Assembly: GCF_001905885.1 (NCBI RefSeq)
Contig: NZ_LIYH01000003.1
Coordinates: 744,001 to 808,000 of the forward strand
Length of the DNA stretch: 64,000 nt
Direction of reading: 5' to 3'
DNA from: Streptomyces sp. CB03234
GTDB taxonomy: Bacteria > Actinomycetota > Actinomycetes > Streptomycetales > Streptomycetaceae
Part shown: in pieces, positions 46,221-55,269 of the stretch
Layout of the letters: each line of letters begins with the position of its first letter
Numbering within the stretch: the first letter of the stretch is position 1
The notes under the pieces: model-generated
Databases searched by the model: none
What the model was told of the DNA's origin: nothing
What the model saw: the letters and a program-made list of their open reading frames with translations, nothing else
Program-made: the position numbers and the translations under genes

Positions 46221-48272
46221 CTACGTGCTCTTGGAGGTCGGCTCCTTCGGCCGTTCCACGGCCGGGCCGCGGCGCACCGAACCGGGCGCGTTCCACTCCT
46301 GGCGCTTCTTCTCCCGCTTCTTCGCCAGCTCGGAGGACTGGAGCTGGTACGGGACGGAGGTCACCATCACGCCCGGGGTGAACAGCAGCCGCCCCTTGAG
46401 GCGCAGCGCGCTCTGGTTGTGCAGCAGGTGCTCGTACCAGTGACCCACCACGTACTCGGGGATGATCACGCTGACCGCGTCGCGCGGGCTCTCGCGGCGG
46501 ATGCCCTTGACGTACTCGACGACCGGCCGGGTGATCTCGCGGTACGGGGAGTCGAGGATCTTCAGCGGTACGTTGATGCCGCGCCGCTCCCACTCCGCCT
46601 TGAGTGCCTTGGTCTCGGCCGGGTCGACGTTGATGCTGAGCGCCTCCAGCTTGTCGGATCGCATGAGCTGGGCGTACGCGACGGCCCGCAGCGTGGGGCG
46701 GTGGAGCTTGGAGACCAGGACGATGGAGTGGACGCGGGAGGGGCGGACGGTGTCGTCCGTCGGGCCCTCGGGAGCGGCGATCTCCTCCGCGACCCGGTCG
46801 TAGTGCTTACGGATCGCGCTCATCGTCCCGTAGAAGATGACCATGCCGAGCAGGGCGACCCAGGCGCCGTGCGTGAACTTGGTCGCGAGCACGACGACCA
46901 GCACCAGACCGGTGAAGAAGGCGCCGAAGGTGTTGATCGCGCGGGAGCGGATCATGCGGCGGCGGACGGCGGGGTCGCGCTCGGTCTTCAGGTGGCGGTT
47001 CCAGTGCCGCACCATGCCGGTCTGGCTGAGCGTGAAGGAGACGAAGACGCCGACGATGTAGAGCTGGATCAGCTTGGTGGAGTCCGCCCCGTACATCCAC
47101 ACCAGCAGCATGGCGGCGCCGGCGAGCAGCACGATGCCGTTGGAGAACGCGAGCCGGTCGCCGCGCGTGTGCAGCTGGCGCGGCAGGTAGCGGTCCTGGG
47201 CGAGGATCGAGCCGAGGAGCGGGAAGCCGTTGTACGCGGTGTTCGCGGCGAGGAACAGCACGAGCGCCGTGGCCGCGGCGAGCAGGACGAAGAAGAACGT
47301 GCCGTCACCGAAGACGGCGGCCGCGACCTGGGAGATCACCGGGTTCTGTACGTAGCCCTCGCCGACCGGGACGCCGTCGCGGATCAGGTCGTGGGCGGGC
47401 TGCTCCGCCATCTTCACGTCGGTGGCCATGGCGAGGCCGATGATGCCGCAGAACATGGTGACGGCCAGGCCGCCCATCAGGGCGAGGGTGGTGGCGGCGT
47501 TCCTGCTCTTGGGCTTGCGGAAGGCGGGTACGCCGTTGCTGATCGCCTCGACGCCGGTGAGCGCGGCACACCCGGAGGAGAAGGCGCGCAGCAGCAGGAA
47601 GACGAGCGCGAAACCGGCGAGTCCTTGATGCTCGGCCCGGATCTCGAAGTCGGCGGTGGGGGCCCTCATGGTGTCCCCGAGGACGATTCCCTTGAACGCG
47701 CCCCACGCAATCATGATGAAGACGCCGGCGACGAAGACGTACGTGGGAATCGCGAAGAGCTTCCCCGATTCCTTCACGCCCCGGAGGTTCATGAGGGTGA
47801 GGAGAAGGATTATCGCTATGGCGGAGAAGACCTTGTGCTCGACGACGAAGGGAATGGCCGAGCCGAGGTTCTCCACTCCGGAGGAGATGGAAACGGCCAC
47901 GGTGAGCACGTAGTCGACGAGGAGCGCGCTGGCGACGGTCAGGCCGGCCTTCGGGCCGAGGTTGGTGTTGGCGACCTCGTAGTCCCCGCCGCCGCTGGGG
48001 TAGGCGTGGACGTTCTGCCGGTACGAGGCGACGACCGTGAACATCAGGACCACGACGGCGGCCGCGATCCACGGGCTGAAGTGGTACGCCGACACACCCG
48101 CGATGGAGAGGACCAGCAGGACTTCTCCCGGCGCGTACGCCACCGAGGAAAGCGGGTCGGAGGCGAAGACGGGGAGCGCGATGCGTTTGGGGAGAAGGGT
48201 CTCTCCCAGCCTGTCGCTGCGCAGCGCCCGGCCGATCAGGATCCGTTTGGGCACGTCGGTCAGTTTGGACAC
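46221..48272 (-). CDS. KimA-like potassium transporter (APC superfamily) with C-terminal cytoplasmic domain
   Basis: A 683-residue transporter with about 12 membrane helices in the first 470 residues, then a cytoplasmic USP-like domain. Start RILIGRALRSDRLGETLLPK, then SDPLSSVAYAPGEVLL, GGGDYEVANTNLG, SSGCAALTGVEAISNGVPAF and GDRLAFSNGIVLLAG closely follow Bacillus KimA (YdaO), a high-affinity K+/H+ symporter controlled by c-di-AMP. It is often annotated as an amino-acid permease. The GTG at 48272 starts the alignable part but has only a weak ribosome site. It is divergent from two TrkA-type regulator genes, which supports potassium as substrate. Confidence 0.85.
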   Translation of the reverse strand: MSKLTDVPKRILIGRALRSDRLGETLLPKRIALPVFASDPLSSVAYAPGEVLLVLSIAGVSAYHFSPWIAAAVVVLMFTVVASYRQNVHAYPSGGGDYEVANTNLGPKAGLTVASALLVDYVLTVAVSISSGVENLGSAIPFVVEHKVFSAIAIILLLTLMNLRGVKESGKLFAIPTYVFVAGVFIMIAWGAFKGIVLGDTMRAPTADFEIRAEHQGLAGFALVFLLLRAFSSGCAALTGVEAISNGVPAFRKPKSRNAATTLALMGGLAVTMFCGIIGLAMATDVKMAEQPAHDLIRDGVPVGEGYVQNPVISQVAAAVFGDGTFFFVLLAAATALVLFLAANTAYNGFPLLGSILAQDRYLPRQLHTRGDRLAFSNGIVLLAGAAMLLVWMYGADSTKLIQLYIVGVFVSFTLSQTGMVRHWNRHLKTERDPAVRRRMIRSRAINTFGAFFTGLVLVVVLATKFTHGAWVALLGMVIFYGTMSAIRKHYDRVAEEIAAPEGPTDDTVRPSRVHSIVLVSKLHRPTLRAVAYAQLMRSDKLEALSINVDPAETKALKAEWERRGINVPLKILDSPYREITRPVVEYVKGIRRESPRDAVSVIIPEYVVGHWYEHLLHNQSALRLKGRLLFTPGVMVTSVPYQLQSSELAKKREKKRQEWNAPGSVRRGPAVERPKEPTSKST

Positions 48273-48653
48273 GCAGAGGATCGTAAGCGCTGGAAATAGG
48301 ACCCGCCCACCCACCACCCCTCCTCGCGCCGGAAACTTGCGTTCCCTTAACGCGGGCGGCACAGAAAGCTGTGATACGTGCCACCGTCCCGTCGGTTCCG
48401 GCGGCAACCGCGCGGAAGGCGGCGGCGTCCTTACGAAGGGTTCCGTCTCGGTGAGTGGCCGAAAGCTGCCGGGACCCGAGCGGCCACCGGGGCGGGGAAC
48501 AGGAGAAACGCGTCGGCCGCAGCCGATGAGGGCAACAGCGCGGTGGCGGCATAAGCTCGTCATCAGGCAACACCGCACGCAGGCTGAGAGAGAAGAGTGA
48601 GCAGGGTGTTTTCGCAGGTCAGCAAGATGACCAGGAGTGCGGGGTAAGCGGAC
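48273..48653. other. Divergent spacer between KimA-like and ceoB genes, nothing confirmed
   Basis: 381 bases with promoters expected in both directions. I looked for a c-di-AMP riboswitch here, as it controls KimA in Bacillus, and did not find its conserved segments on either strand. No gene is visible. Confidence 0.5.
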
Positions 48654-49322
48654 GTGCACATCGTCATCATGGGCTGCGGGCGAGTGGGAGCCGCACTCGC
48701 GCAGACCCTGGAACAGCAGGGGCACACGGTCGCCGTCGTCGACCAGGACCCGACGGCCTTCCGGCGCCTGGGCTCCGGCTTCGGCGGGCGGCGCGTCACC
48801 GGTGTCGGGTTCGACCAGGACACCCTGCGTGAGGCGGGGATCGAGGAGGCCGGGGCGTTCGCCGCGGTGAGCAGCGGGGACAACTCCAACATCATCGCGG
48901 CGCGGGTCGCCCGCGAGATGTTCGGCATCGAGAACGTCGCCGCCCGGATCTACGACCCCCGGCGCGCCGAGGTGTACCAGCGCCTGGGCATCCCGACGGT
49001 CGCCACCGTGCGCTGGACCGCCGACCAGATGCTGCGGCGGCTGCTGCCGTCCGGCGCCGAGCCGCTGTGGCGCGACCCGAGCGGCGGAGTGCAGCTCGCG
49101 GAGGTCCACACGTCCCCGTCGTGGATCGGGCACAAGGTGAGCCGGCTCCAGGAGGAGACGGGCGTACGCGTCGCCTTCCTCACCCGGTTGGGCGAGGCGG
49201 TCCTGCCGACGTCGCAGACGGTGCTGCAGGAGGGCGACCTGGTGCACGTGATGATGCGGACGGACGAGATCGAGAAGGTCGAGGCGGCGTTCGCCGAAGG
49301 CCCTGAGGAGGGCGGTCACTGA
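48654..49322 (+). CDS. ceoB: TrkA-family potassium channel/transport regulator, first of pair
   Basis: A 222-residue RCK protein: an N-terminal NAD-binding Rossmann domain (IVIMGCGRVGAALAQTL, acidic end of strand 2 in VVDQD) and a C-terminal TrkA_C domain from about 140. These cytoplasmic subunits bind nucleotides and gate K+ uptake systems. The GTG at 48654 follows GGGGTAAGCGGAC. Its stop overlaps the start of the next gene (TGATG), so both are made together. It is divergent from the KimA-like gene. The symbol follows the actinobacterial CeoB/CeoC naming. Confidence 0.88.
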   Translation: MHIVIMGCGRVGAALAQTLEQQGHTVAVVDQDPTAFRRLGSGFGGRRVTGVGFDQDTLREAGIEEAGAFAAVSSGDNSNIIAARVAREMFGIENVAARIYDPRRAEVYQRLGIPTVATVRWTADQMLRRLLPSGAEPLWRDPSGGVQLAEVHTSPSWIGHKVSRLQEETGVRVAFLTRLGEAVLPTSQTVLQEGDLVHVMMRTDEIEKVEAAFAEGPEEGGH

Positions 49323-50002
49323 TGCGGGTCGCTATTGCGGGCGCCGGCGCGGTGGGCCGTTCCATCGCGGGTGAGCTGCTGGAGAACGGGCACGAGGTGC
49401 TCCTCATCGACAAGGCGCCGACCGCGATCTCGGTGGAGCGGGTGCCGCAGGCGGAGTGGCTGCTGGCGGACGCGTGCGAGATCACCTCGCTGGACGAGGC
49501 GGCGCTGCAGCGCTGCAACGTCGTCATCGCGGCGACCGGCGACGACAAGGTGAACCTGGTCGTCTCGCTGCTCGCGAAGACCGAGTACGGGGTGCCCCGG
49601 GTGGTCGCCCGGGTGAACAACCCGAAGAACGAGTGGCTGTTCAACGAGGCGTGGGGCGTCGACGTCGCGGTCTCCACGCCGCGCCTGATGTCGGCGCTGG
49701 TCGAGGAGGCGGTGAGCGTCGGCGACCTGGTCCGGCTGCTGCGCTTCAGCCACGGCGACGCGAACCTCGTGGAGCTGACGCTCCCGCCGGAGTCGGCGAT
49801 GGCCGGTACGTCGGTGGGCGACGTGGCCTGGCCGCAGGACACCTCGCTGGTGACGATCATCCGCGGCTCGCGCGTGCTCACGCCCGGCCCGGAGGAGACC
49901 CTGGAGGCGGGCGACGAGCTGCTCTTCGTCGCGGCCCAGGCCCGCGAGGAACAGCTGGAGGACCTGCTCTCGGTCCGCCGCGACGACGCCGCCGCCGGCT
50001 GA
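49322..50002 (+). CDS. ceoC: TrkA-family potassium transport regulator, second of pair
   Basis: A 226-residue RCK protein with Rossmann motif VAIAGAGAVGRSIAGELL, LLIDK at the strand-2 end, and a TrkA_C domain near 140-215 (ESAMAGTSVGDVAWP, GDELLFVAA). It overlaps the preceding gene by one base and probably forms a hetero-oligomer with it to regulate the nearby potassium transporter. A very long hairpin follows the stop. Confidence 0.88.
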   Translation: MRVAIAGAGAVGRSIAGELLENGHEVLLIDKAPTAISVERVPQAEWLLADACEITSLDEAALQRCNVVIAATGDDKVNLVVSLLAKTEYGVPRVVARVNNPKNEWLFNEAWGVDVAVSTPRLMSALVEEAVSVGDLVRLLRFSHGDANLVELTLPPESAMAGTSVGDVAWPQDTSLVTIIRGSRVLTPGPEETLEAGDELLFVAAQAREEQLEDLLSVRRDDAAAG

Positions 50003-50028
50003 GCCGGCCGCTGCCCCGGGTACGCCGG

Positions 50029-50079
50029 GTACGACGAGGGGCTCGGGACCATCGCGTGGTCCCGAGCCCCTCGTCGTAC
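50029..50079. terminator. Perfect 23-bp hairpin after ceoC
   Basis: Arms 50029-50051 and 50057-50079 are exact inverted repeats around TCGCG, 26 bases past the ceoC stop. It is an unusually long perfect stem and should end transcription from the left; it may also stop readthrough from the DUF3159 side. Confidence 0.85.
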
Positions 50080-50551
50080 GCCCCGCTGCGGGCGGGGGTA
50101 CGGGATCGGCAGGCTGCTCTTGCAGAGGTACGCAGGCGAGGCGGCCACCCGGGCGGGGCGGATTGCGCGGACGGCCGGGCGGATTGTGCGGGCCCACCCG
50201 CCAAGCGGCTCGGCACGCCTGGCTGCGGCGCGGCGCGCTGCGGCGCGGCGGGCTGCGGCGCGGCGGGCTGCGGCGCGGCGGGCTGCGGCGCGGCGGATCG
50301 GGTCGGGTGCCGCGCGGTGCATTCCTCCGGTGCTGGACGCGCCCGAGTGCACGCGTCGGGCGCGGCCGTGCTGCGTGGCGCACCGGTGAGCGGCCGAGCC
50401 GCAGCCCCGCCGGGCTGCGCGGCGCCTCCCGGCGGGCGGATCGGGCTACCGGGCCCACCGGAGAGGCGGGACGCCCGGGGGCGGGCCCGACGCGGCGTCC
50501 CGCCGGGCGGGGGTGGCGTAAGGGGCTGTGCCCCGGGCCTCCGCTGAGGCG
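50080..50551. other. GC-rich low-complexity spacer without a gene
   Basis: About 470 bases containing a 15-bp tandem array. Long open frames here encode only Ala/Arg or Gly/Arg repeats and are artefacts of extreme GC content. Confidence 0.6.
50222..50296. repeat. Five tandem copies of GCTGCGGCGCGGCGG
   Basis: A 15-bp unit starts at 50222, 50237, 50252, 50267 and 50282; the first copy ends in C instead of G, the others are identical. It is intergenic and likely variable in copy number between strains. Confidence 0.9.
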
Positions 50552-51319
50552 TCAGGCTTCGCCGTGGTGAGGGTGGGGCTGGGCGGCCTGGGAGGCGGCG
50601 GCCTTGCGTTCCTTCTCGGCGCGCTCCTCCGCCTCCATCTCCGCGAACACGTCGATCGGCGGCGGCGCCTTCGCCAGGAACACCCACGTCAGGTACACCG
50701 CGAGCAGGAACGGCGGGATCTTCAGGGTGACCAGCACCCAGCCGAGCTGGGTGGTGTCCGCCCACCAGTACAGCGGGAAGAGGATCGCGCACTTGGCGAG
50801 CAGGATCAGGCCCCACGCCCAGCTCGCCTTGGCGTACGCCTTCTTGCGGCCGGGGTTGCGGGTGCGCCAGGAGAGGTTCTCCTTGAAGACCGGGCCCAGG
50901 ATCAGGCCGATCAGCGGGACGCCCGCGAGCGTGGTGGCGATGTAGGCGACGCCCAGGCCCAGCGTGTAGAGCATGCCCGGCAGGTAGAAGTCCTTGGCGT
51001 TGCCGGTCATCATCGCGAAGACCACGCCGAAGGCGACCCCGAAGACGCCGCTGAAGGCGTGCTTCATGGTGTCGCGGCGGATCAGGCGGACCGCGACCAT
51101 CAGCAGGGACACGCCCAGCGCCGCGATGGCCGACAGGTGCAGGTCCTTGTTGATCGTGTAGATCGTGACGAAGAGCAGGCCGGGGAGGACTGTCTCCACC
51201 ATGCCGCGCACTCCGCCGAAGGCGTCGAACAGGGCCGCTTCCGTCACGGCCTTCGCATCATGGGCGCCCTGGGGGGCGGCGTCCTGGTCGGTGGTGGTCG
51301 GCTTGTCGAGTGACGTCAC
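50552..51319 (-). CDS. DUF3159 integral membrane protein
   Basis: A 255-residue membrane protein with about six helices between residues 45 and 225, and hydrophilic ends (a Glu/Lys/Ala-rich tail, AEMEAEERAEKERK). The conserved block FGGVRGMVETVLPGLLFV is typical of DUF3159, an actinobacterial family of unknown role. The stop of the OB-fold gene lies three bases upstream, so the two are one transcript. This gene order (dut, DUF3710, OB-fold, DUF3159, Trk) recurs in Streptomyces. Confidence 0.88.
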   Translation of the reverse strand: MTSLDKPTTTDQDAAPQGAHDAKAVTEAALFDAFGGVRGMVETVLPGLLFVTIYTINKDLHLSAIAALGVSLLMVAVRLIRRDTMKHAFSGVFGVAFGVVFAMMTGNAKDFYLPGMLYTLGLGVAYIATTLAGVPLIGLILGPVFKENLSWRTRNPGRKKAYAKASWAWGLILLAKCAILFPLYWWADTTQLGWVLVTLKIPPFLLAVYLTWVFLAKAPPPIDVFAEMEAEERAEKERKAAASQAAQPHPHHGEA

Positions 51320-51322
51320 CGG

Positions 51323-51721
51323 CTACTCCTGTCCGAGCGGTCGGAGTTCGTATTTGGGATTGAAGAGGACCCTGCGGCCGTGGCTCATGGAGATCCGGCC
51401 GGAGGCGATGAGCTTGCGGCCCGGCTCTATGCCCACGATGGAGCGCCGGCCCAGCCACACCACGTCCAGCGGGGCCGTCCCGTCGAAGAGCTCCGCCTCC
51501 AGCGCGGGCACGCCGGCCCGTGGGCGCAGGGTGACCGTCCGCAAGGTACCAGTCACCTTGACTATCTGCCGGTCGTCGCAGTCCGAGATCCGGATGCACC
51601 CCGAAGCCTGCGTGTCCTCCCGCAGCTCCTCCGACTCGAGATCCCCCTGGGAGCTGGACAGCCGGTCGAGCATCCGGCGGAAGCGGCCGGTCTGCTTCTC
51701 GGTTCGTGGTGCAGCACTCAT
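51323..51721 (-). CDS. OB-fold nucleic-acid-binding protein
   Basis: A 132-residue protein. After a Ser/Arg-rich start the sequence RQIVKVTGTLRTVTLRPRAGVPALEAELFDGTAPLDVVWLG follows the beta-strand pattern of an OB-fold (tRNA_anti-like), ending with GRKLIASGRISMSHGRRVLFNPKYELRP. The conserved VTG, FDGT and GxR positions suggest RNA or DNA binding. Partner and pathway are unknown. It sits three bases before DUF3159 and 34 bases after KdpE. Confidence 0.85.
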   Translation of the reverse strand: MSAAPRTEKQTGRFRRMLDRLSSSQGDLESEELREDTQASGCIRISDCDDRQIVKVTGTLRTVTLRPRAGVPALEAELFDGTAPLDVVWLGRRSIVGIEPGRKLIASGRISMSHGRRVLFNPKYELRPLGQE

Positions 51722-51755
51722 ACAGAAAGCGTACCGGCCCCCACTGTCAGGGGAA

Positions 51756-52442
51756 TCAGCGCTCGAAGCGGTATCCCATGCCCGGCTCGGTGATGAAGTG
51801 CTTGGGGTGCGAGGGGTCCGCCTCCAGCTTCCGGCGCAGCTGGGCCATGTAGACCCGCAGGTAGTTCGTCTCGGTGCCGTACGACGGCCCCCACACCTCC
51901 TGGAGCAGCTGCTTCTGGCTGACGAGCCGCCCCCCGTTGCGTACGAGCACCTCCAGCAGGTGCCACTCGGTGGGCGTCAGCCGGACGTCCCGCCCGTCGC
52001 GCTGCACCTTCTTCGCCGCGAGGTCGACCGTGAACCCCGCCGTCTCGATCACGACCGTGCCGTCGTCGCCGCCGCCCACCGGCTCGGCCCGGCGCACGGC
52101 GGCGCGCAGCCGCGCCAGCAGCTCGTCCATGCCGAAGGGCTTGGTGACGTAGTCGTCGGCACCGGCGTCCAGGGCCTCGACCTTCTCGTCGGAGGTCTGG
52201 CGTGCGGAGAGCACCAGGATCGGTACGCGGGTCCAGCCGCGCAGGCCCTTGATCACCTCGACGCCGTCCATGTCGGGCAGGCCCAGGTCGAGGATGACGA
52301 CGTCGGGGTGGCGGCCGGCGGCCAGTTCGAGCGCGGTGGCGCCGTCGGGGGCCGCGTCCACCTCGTACTTCCGTGCCTTCAGGTTGATCACGAGGGCGCG
52401 TACGATCTGCGGCTCGTCGTCGACCACGAGCACCCGCGTCAT
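51756..52442 (-). CDS. kdpE: KdpE-type response regulator
   Basis: A 228-residue OmpR/PhoB-type regulator: receiver with Asp52 (VILDLGLPD) and Lys in VTKPFG, then a winged helix (about 130-226; LTPTEWHLLEVLVRNGGRLV, GTETNYLRVYMAQLRRKLE). The ATG at 52442 overlaps the KdpD stop (ATGA), so the pair is translationally coupled. In other bacteria KdpE activates kdpFABC under low potassium or osmotic stress. No kdpFABC genes are next to it here, so its target is elsewhere or different. Confidence 0.92.
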   Translation of the reverse strand: MTRVLVVDDEPQIVRALVINLKARKYEVDAAPDGATALELAAGRHPDVVILDLGLPDMDGVEVIKGLRGWTRVPILVLSARQTSDEKVEALDAGADDYVTKPFGMDELLARLRAAVRRAEPVGGGDDGTVVIETAGFTVDLAAKKVQRDGRDVRLTPTEWHLLEVLVRNGGRLVSQKQLLQEVWGPSYGTETNYLRVYMAQLRRKLEADPSHPKHFITEPGMGYRFER

Positions 52443-54985
52443 GAGGGGCCTGCTTTCTCCAGGGAGGGGACTTCGGCAGCGGCGGCCGGGGCGGCCGCCT
52501 TGAGGGTGAGGACCATCGTCAGGCCCCCGCCGGGGGTGTCCTCGGCCGTGATGGTGCCGCCCATCGCCTCCACGAACCCGCGTGCGACGGCGAGGCCGAG
52601 GCCGACCCCGGCGCCGCGCGGCGCGTCGCCGTAGCGCTGGAAGGGGGCGAATATCCGGTCCTTGGCGTCGTCGGGCACGCCGGTGCCCCGGTCCACGACC
52701 CGCAGCTCGACGCGGTCGGCCATGGCGCTGGCGGAGACCAGGACCGGTGCGGCGGCGGGGCTGTACTTGACGGCGTTCTCGACGACGTTGGCGACGGCCC
52801 GCTCCAGCAGGCCCTTGTCCACCTCGACCATCGGCAGGCTCTCGGGGATGTCCAGCTCGGCGCTGCCGTCCGGTACGCCGCCGAGCGCCATGGGGACGAC
52901 CTCGTCGAGGTCGATGGCCCGGATGAGCGGCGTGACGGTTCCGGTCTGGAGGCGGGACATGTCGAGGAGGTTGCCGACCAGGTGGTCGAGGCGGTCCGCG
53001 CCCGCCTCGATGCCTTCCAGCAGCTCGGCGCGGTCCTCCTCGGACCACTCGACGTCGTCCGAGCGCAGGGAGCTGACAGCGGCCTTGATGCCCGCGAGCG
53101 GGGTACGGAGGTCATGGCTGACGGCCGCCAGCAGCGACGTACGGATCTTGTTGCCCTCGGCGAGCTTGCGGGCCTCCTCGGCCTCGCCGACCAGCCGCTG
53201 CCGGTCCAGTACGACGGCGGCCTGCGCGGCGAAGGCGCCCAGCACCCGGCGGTCCTCGGCGGGCAGGACGCGGCCGGACAGCGCGAGCGCCATGTGGTCG
53301 CCGACGGGCATGTCGACGTCGGCGTCCTCGGGGCGTGCCACGGGCCGGCGGCCGACGCTGCCCGCGCGGGTCCACGGCTCGACGTCGTTCTCACGCTCCA
53401 GCAGCGCCACGGACTCCATGGAGAACGTTTCGCGGACCCGTTCCAGCAGGGCGTCCAGAGCCGTCTCGCCGCGCAGGACGCTGCCCGCCAGGAAGGACAG
53501 CACCTCGGACTCGGCCCGCAGCCGGGCGGCCTGGTGGGTGCGGCGCGCGGCCAGGTCCACGACGGACGCCACCGCAACGGCGACCCCGAAGAAGACGGCG
53601 ATCGCGACGATGTTCCGGGGGTCGGCGATCGTGAACCGGTACAGGGGCGGGGCGAAGAACCAGTTGAGCAGCAGGGAGCCGAAGGCGGCGGAGGCGAGGG
53701 ACGGGACCAGGCCGCCGAGCAGCGCGGACGCCACGGTCAGCGACAGGAACAGCAGCATGTTGTTGGCGATGCCGAGGTCCGCGTCGATGTGGGTGAGCAG
53801 CAGGGTCAGCAGGGCGGGGCCGGCGACGCCGGTCAGCCAGCCCCAGATGATCCGGGAGCGGCCCAGTCGGGAGCCGCGCGCGACGGGCAGGCCCCGGCCC
53901 CTGGCGACCTCCTCGTGGGTGACGATGTGGACGTCCAGGTCGGGGCCCGAGTCACGGGCGACGGTGGCGCCGACACCGGGCCCGAACACGTACTGCCAGG
54001 TCTTGCGGCGGCTGGAGCCGAGGACGATCTGGGTGGCGTTGACGCCTCGGGCGAACTCCAGCAGCGCGGAGGGGATGTCGTCGCCGATGACGTGGTGGAA
54101 GGAGCCGCCGAGGTCCTCGACGAGGGTGCGCTGGACGGCCAGCTCCTTGGGGGAGGCGGAGGTCAGGCCGTCGCTGCGGGCGATGTAGACGGCGAGGATC
54201 TCGCTGCCGGAGCCCTTGGCGGCCATCCGCGCGGCGCGGCGTATGAGGGTGCGACCCTCGGGGCCGCCGGTGAGGCCGACGACGATGCGCTCGCGGGCCT
54301 GCCAGGTGGTGCGGATGTTGTGCTCGCCGCGGTACTGCTGGAGGTACTCGTCGACCCGGTCGGCGGTCCAGAGGAGGGCCAGCTCGCGCAGGGCGGTGAG
54401 GTTGCCGGGGCGGAAGTAGTTGGAGAGGGCGGCGTCGACCTTGTCCGGCTTGTAGATGTTGCCATGGGCCATGCGGCGGCGCAGCGCCTGGGGCGACATG
54501 TCGACCAGCTCGATCTGGTCGGCGCGGCGGACGACCTCGTCGGGGACGGTCTCCCGCTGTCGTACGCCGGTTATGGACTCGACGACGTCGCCGAGCGACT
54601 CCAGGTGCTGGATGTTGACGGTGGAGATGACGTCGATGCCGGCGGCGAGCAGTGCCTCGACGTCCTGCCAGCGCTTGGCGTTGCGCGAGCCGGGGACGTT
54701 GGTGTGGGCCAGCTCGTCCACCAGGGCGACGGCCGGGCGCCGCCGCAGCACCGCGTCCACGTCCATCTCGGTGAAGGTGGCGCCCCGGTGGTCGATGGTC
54801 CTGCGCGGTATCTGTTCGAGGCCGTGCAGCATCACTTCCGTACGGGGGCGGTCGTGGTGCTCGACGAAGGCGACGGCGCAGTCGGTGCCTCGTTCGACGC
54901 GGCGGTGCGCCTCGGAGAGCATCGCGTACGTCTTGCCGACGCCTGGTGCCGCACCGAGGTAGATCCGAAGCTTGCCGCGTCCCAT
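52439..54985 (-). CDS. kdpD: KdpD-type sensor histidine kinase
   Basis: An 848-residue sensor: KdpD N-terminal domain with Walker A GAAPGVGKTYAML (about 9-21), a USP domain (about 225-350), four membrane helices (about 390-500), a GAF-like domain, then HisKA (SHDLRTPLAG, His near residue 630) and HATPase (NVVENAVKYSP, GVGLGLAVARG). It senses K+ limitation or turgor and phosphorylates KdpE. The ATG at 54985 fits the family start. The 284 bases upstream to the DUF3710 stop hold nothing that I can identify. The nearby KimA-like and Ceo genes give this segment a potassium theme. Confidence 0.94.
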   Translation of the reverse strand: MGRGKLRIYLGAAPGVGKTYAMLSEAHRRVERGTDCAVAFVEHHDRPRTEVMLHGLEQIPRRTIDHRGATFTEMDVDAVLRRRPAVALVDELAHTNVPGSRNAKRWQDVEALLAAGIDVISTVNIQHLESLGDVVESITGVRQRETVPDEVVRRADQIELVDMSPQALRRRMAHGNIYKPDKVDAALSNYFRPGNLTALRELALLWTADRVDEYLQQYRGEHNIRTTWQARERIVVGLTGGPEGRTLIRRAARMAAKGSGSEILAVYIARSDGLTSASPKELAVQRTLVEDLGGSFHHVIGDDIPSALLEFARGVNATQIVLGSSRRKTWQYVFGPGVGATVARDSGPDLDVHIVTHEEVARGRGLPVARGSRLGRSRIIWGWLTGVAGPALLTLLLTHIDADLGIANNMLLFLSLTVASALLGGLVPSLASAAFGSLLLNWFFAPPLYRFTIADPRNIVAIAVFFGVAVAVASVVDLAARRTHQAARLRAESEVLSFLAGSVLRGETALDALLERVRETFSMESVALLERENDVEPWTRAGSVGRRPVARPEDADVDMPVGDHMALALSGRVLPAEDRRVLGAFAAQAAVVLDRQRLVGEAEEARKLAEGNKIRTSLLAAVSHDLRTPLAGIKAAVSSLRSDDVEWSEEDRAELLEGIEAGADRLDHLVGNLLDMSRLQTGTVTPLIRAIDLDEVVPMALGGVPDGSAELDIPESLPMVEVDKGLLERAVANVVENAVKYSPAAAPVLVSASAMADRVELRVVDRGTGVPDDAKDRIFAPFQRYGDAPRGAGVGLGLAVARGFVEAMGGTITAEDTPGGGLTMVLTLKAAAPAAAAEVPSLEKAGPS

Positions 54986-55269
54986 GGCCCCATTGTCGTG
55001 AGTGTTCGTTCGACTGCTTGTGCGTAGACCTTACGACCAGGGGCATGGGCAAACCGGACGGGGAGGTCGGTTCCCGGGCGTCTTGACGGGATTCTGATGC
55101 GTGCCCGGGCGGGACGGGACCTGTGTGGTTCAGTGCTCGGTCGGCCTGCCGTCGCCCAGCTCCAGGACCCGGGCCGCCTGGGGACAACGGCCTGGGGACA
55201 GCGCGGCGGGCCGCACCCCGTCGTACGGGATACGGCCCGTCCACCATCCGTGGAGGTCGAGACGACGGC

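Noticed and set aside
48273..48653. Possible c-di-AMP (ydaO) riboswitch near the KimA-like and ceoB genes
   Set aside because: I looked on both strands for the conserved GGGGAACC-like loop and the CAGCTAACC-like 3' segment and found neither. A covariance-model search (Rfam ydaO-yuaA) would decide.
50222..50296. CRISPR-like array
   Set aside because: Units are directly adjacent 15-mers without spacers, so it is a simple tandem repeat.
50120..50570. Ala/Arg-repeat proteins on both strands
   Set aside because: They are translations of the 15-bp GC array and have no start signals or homologous features.
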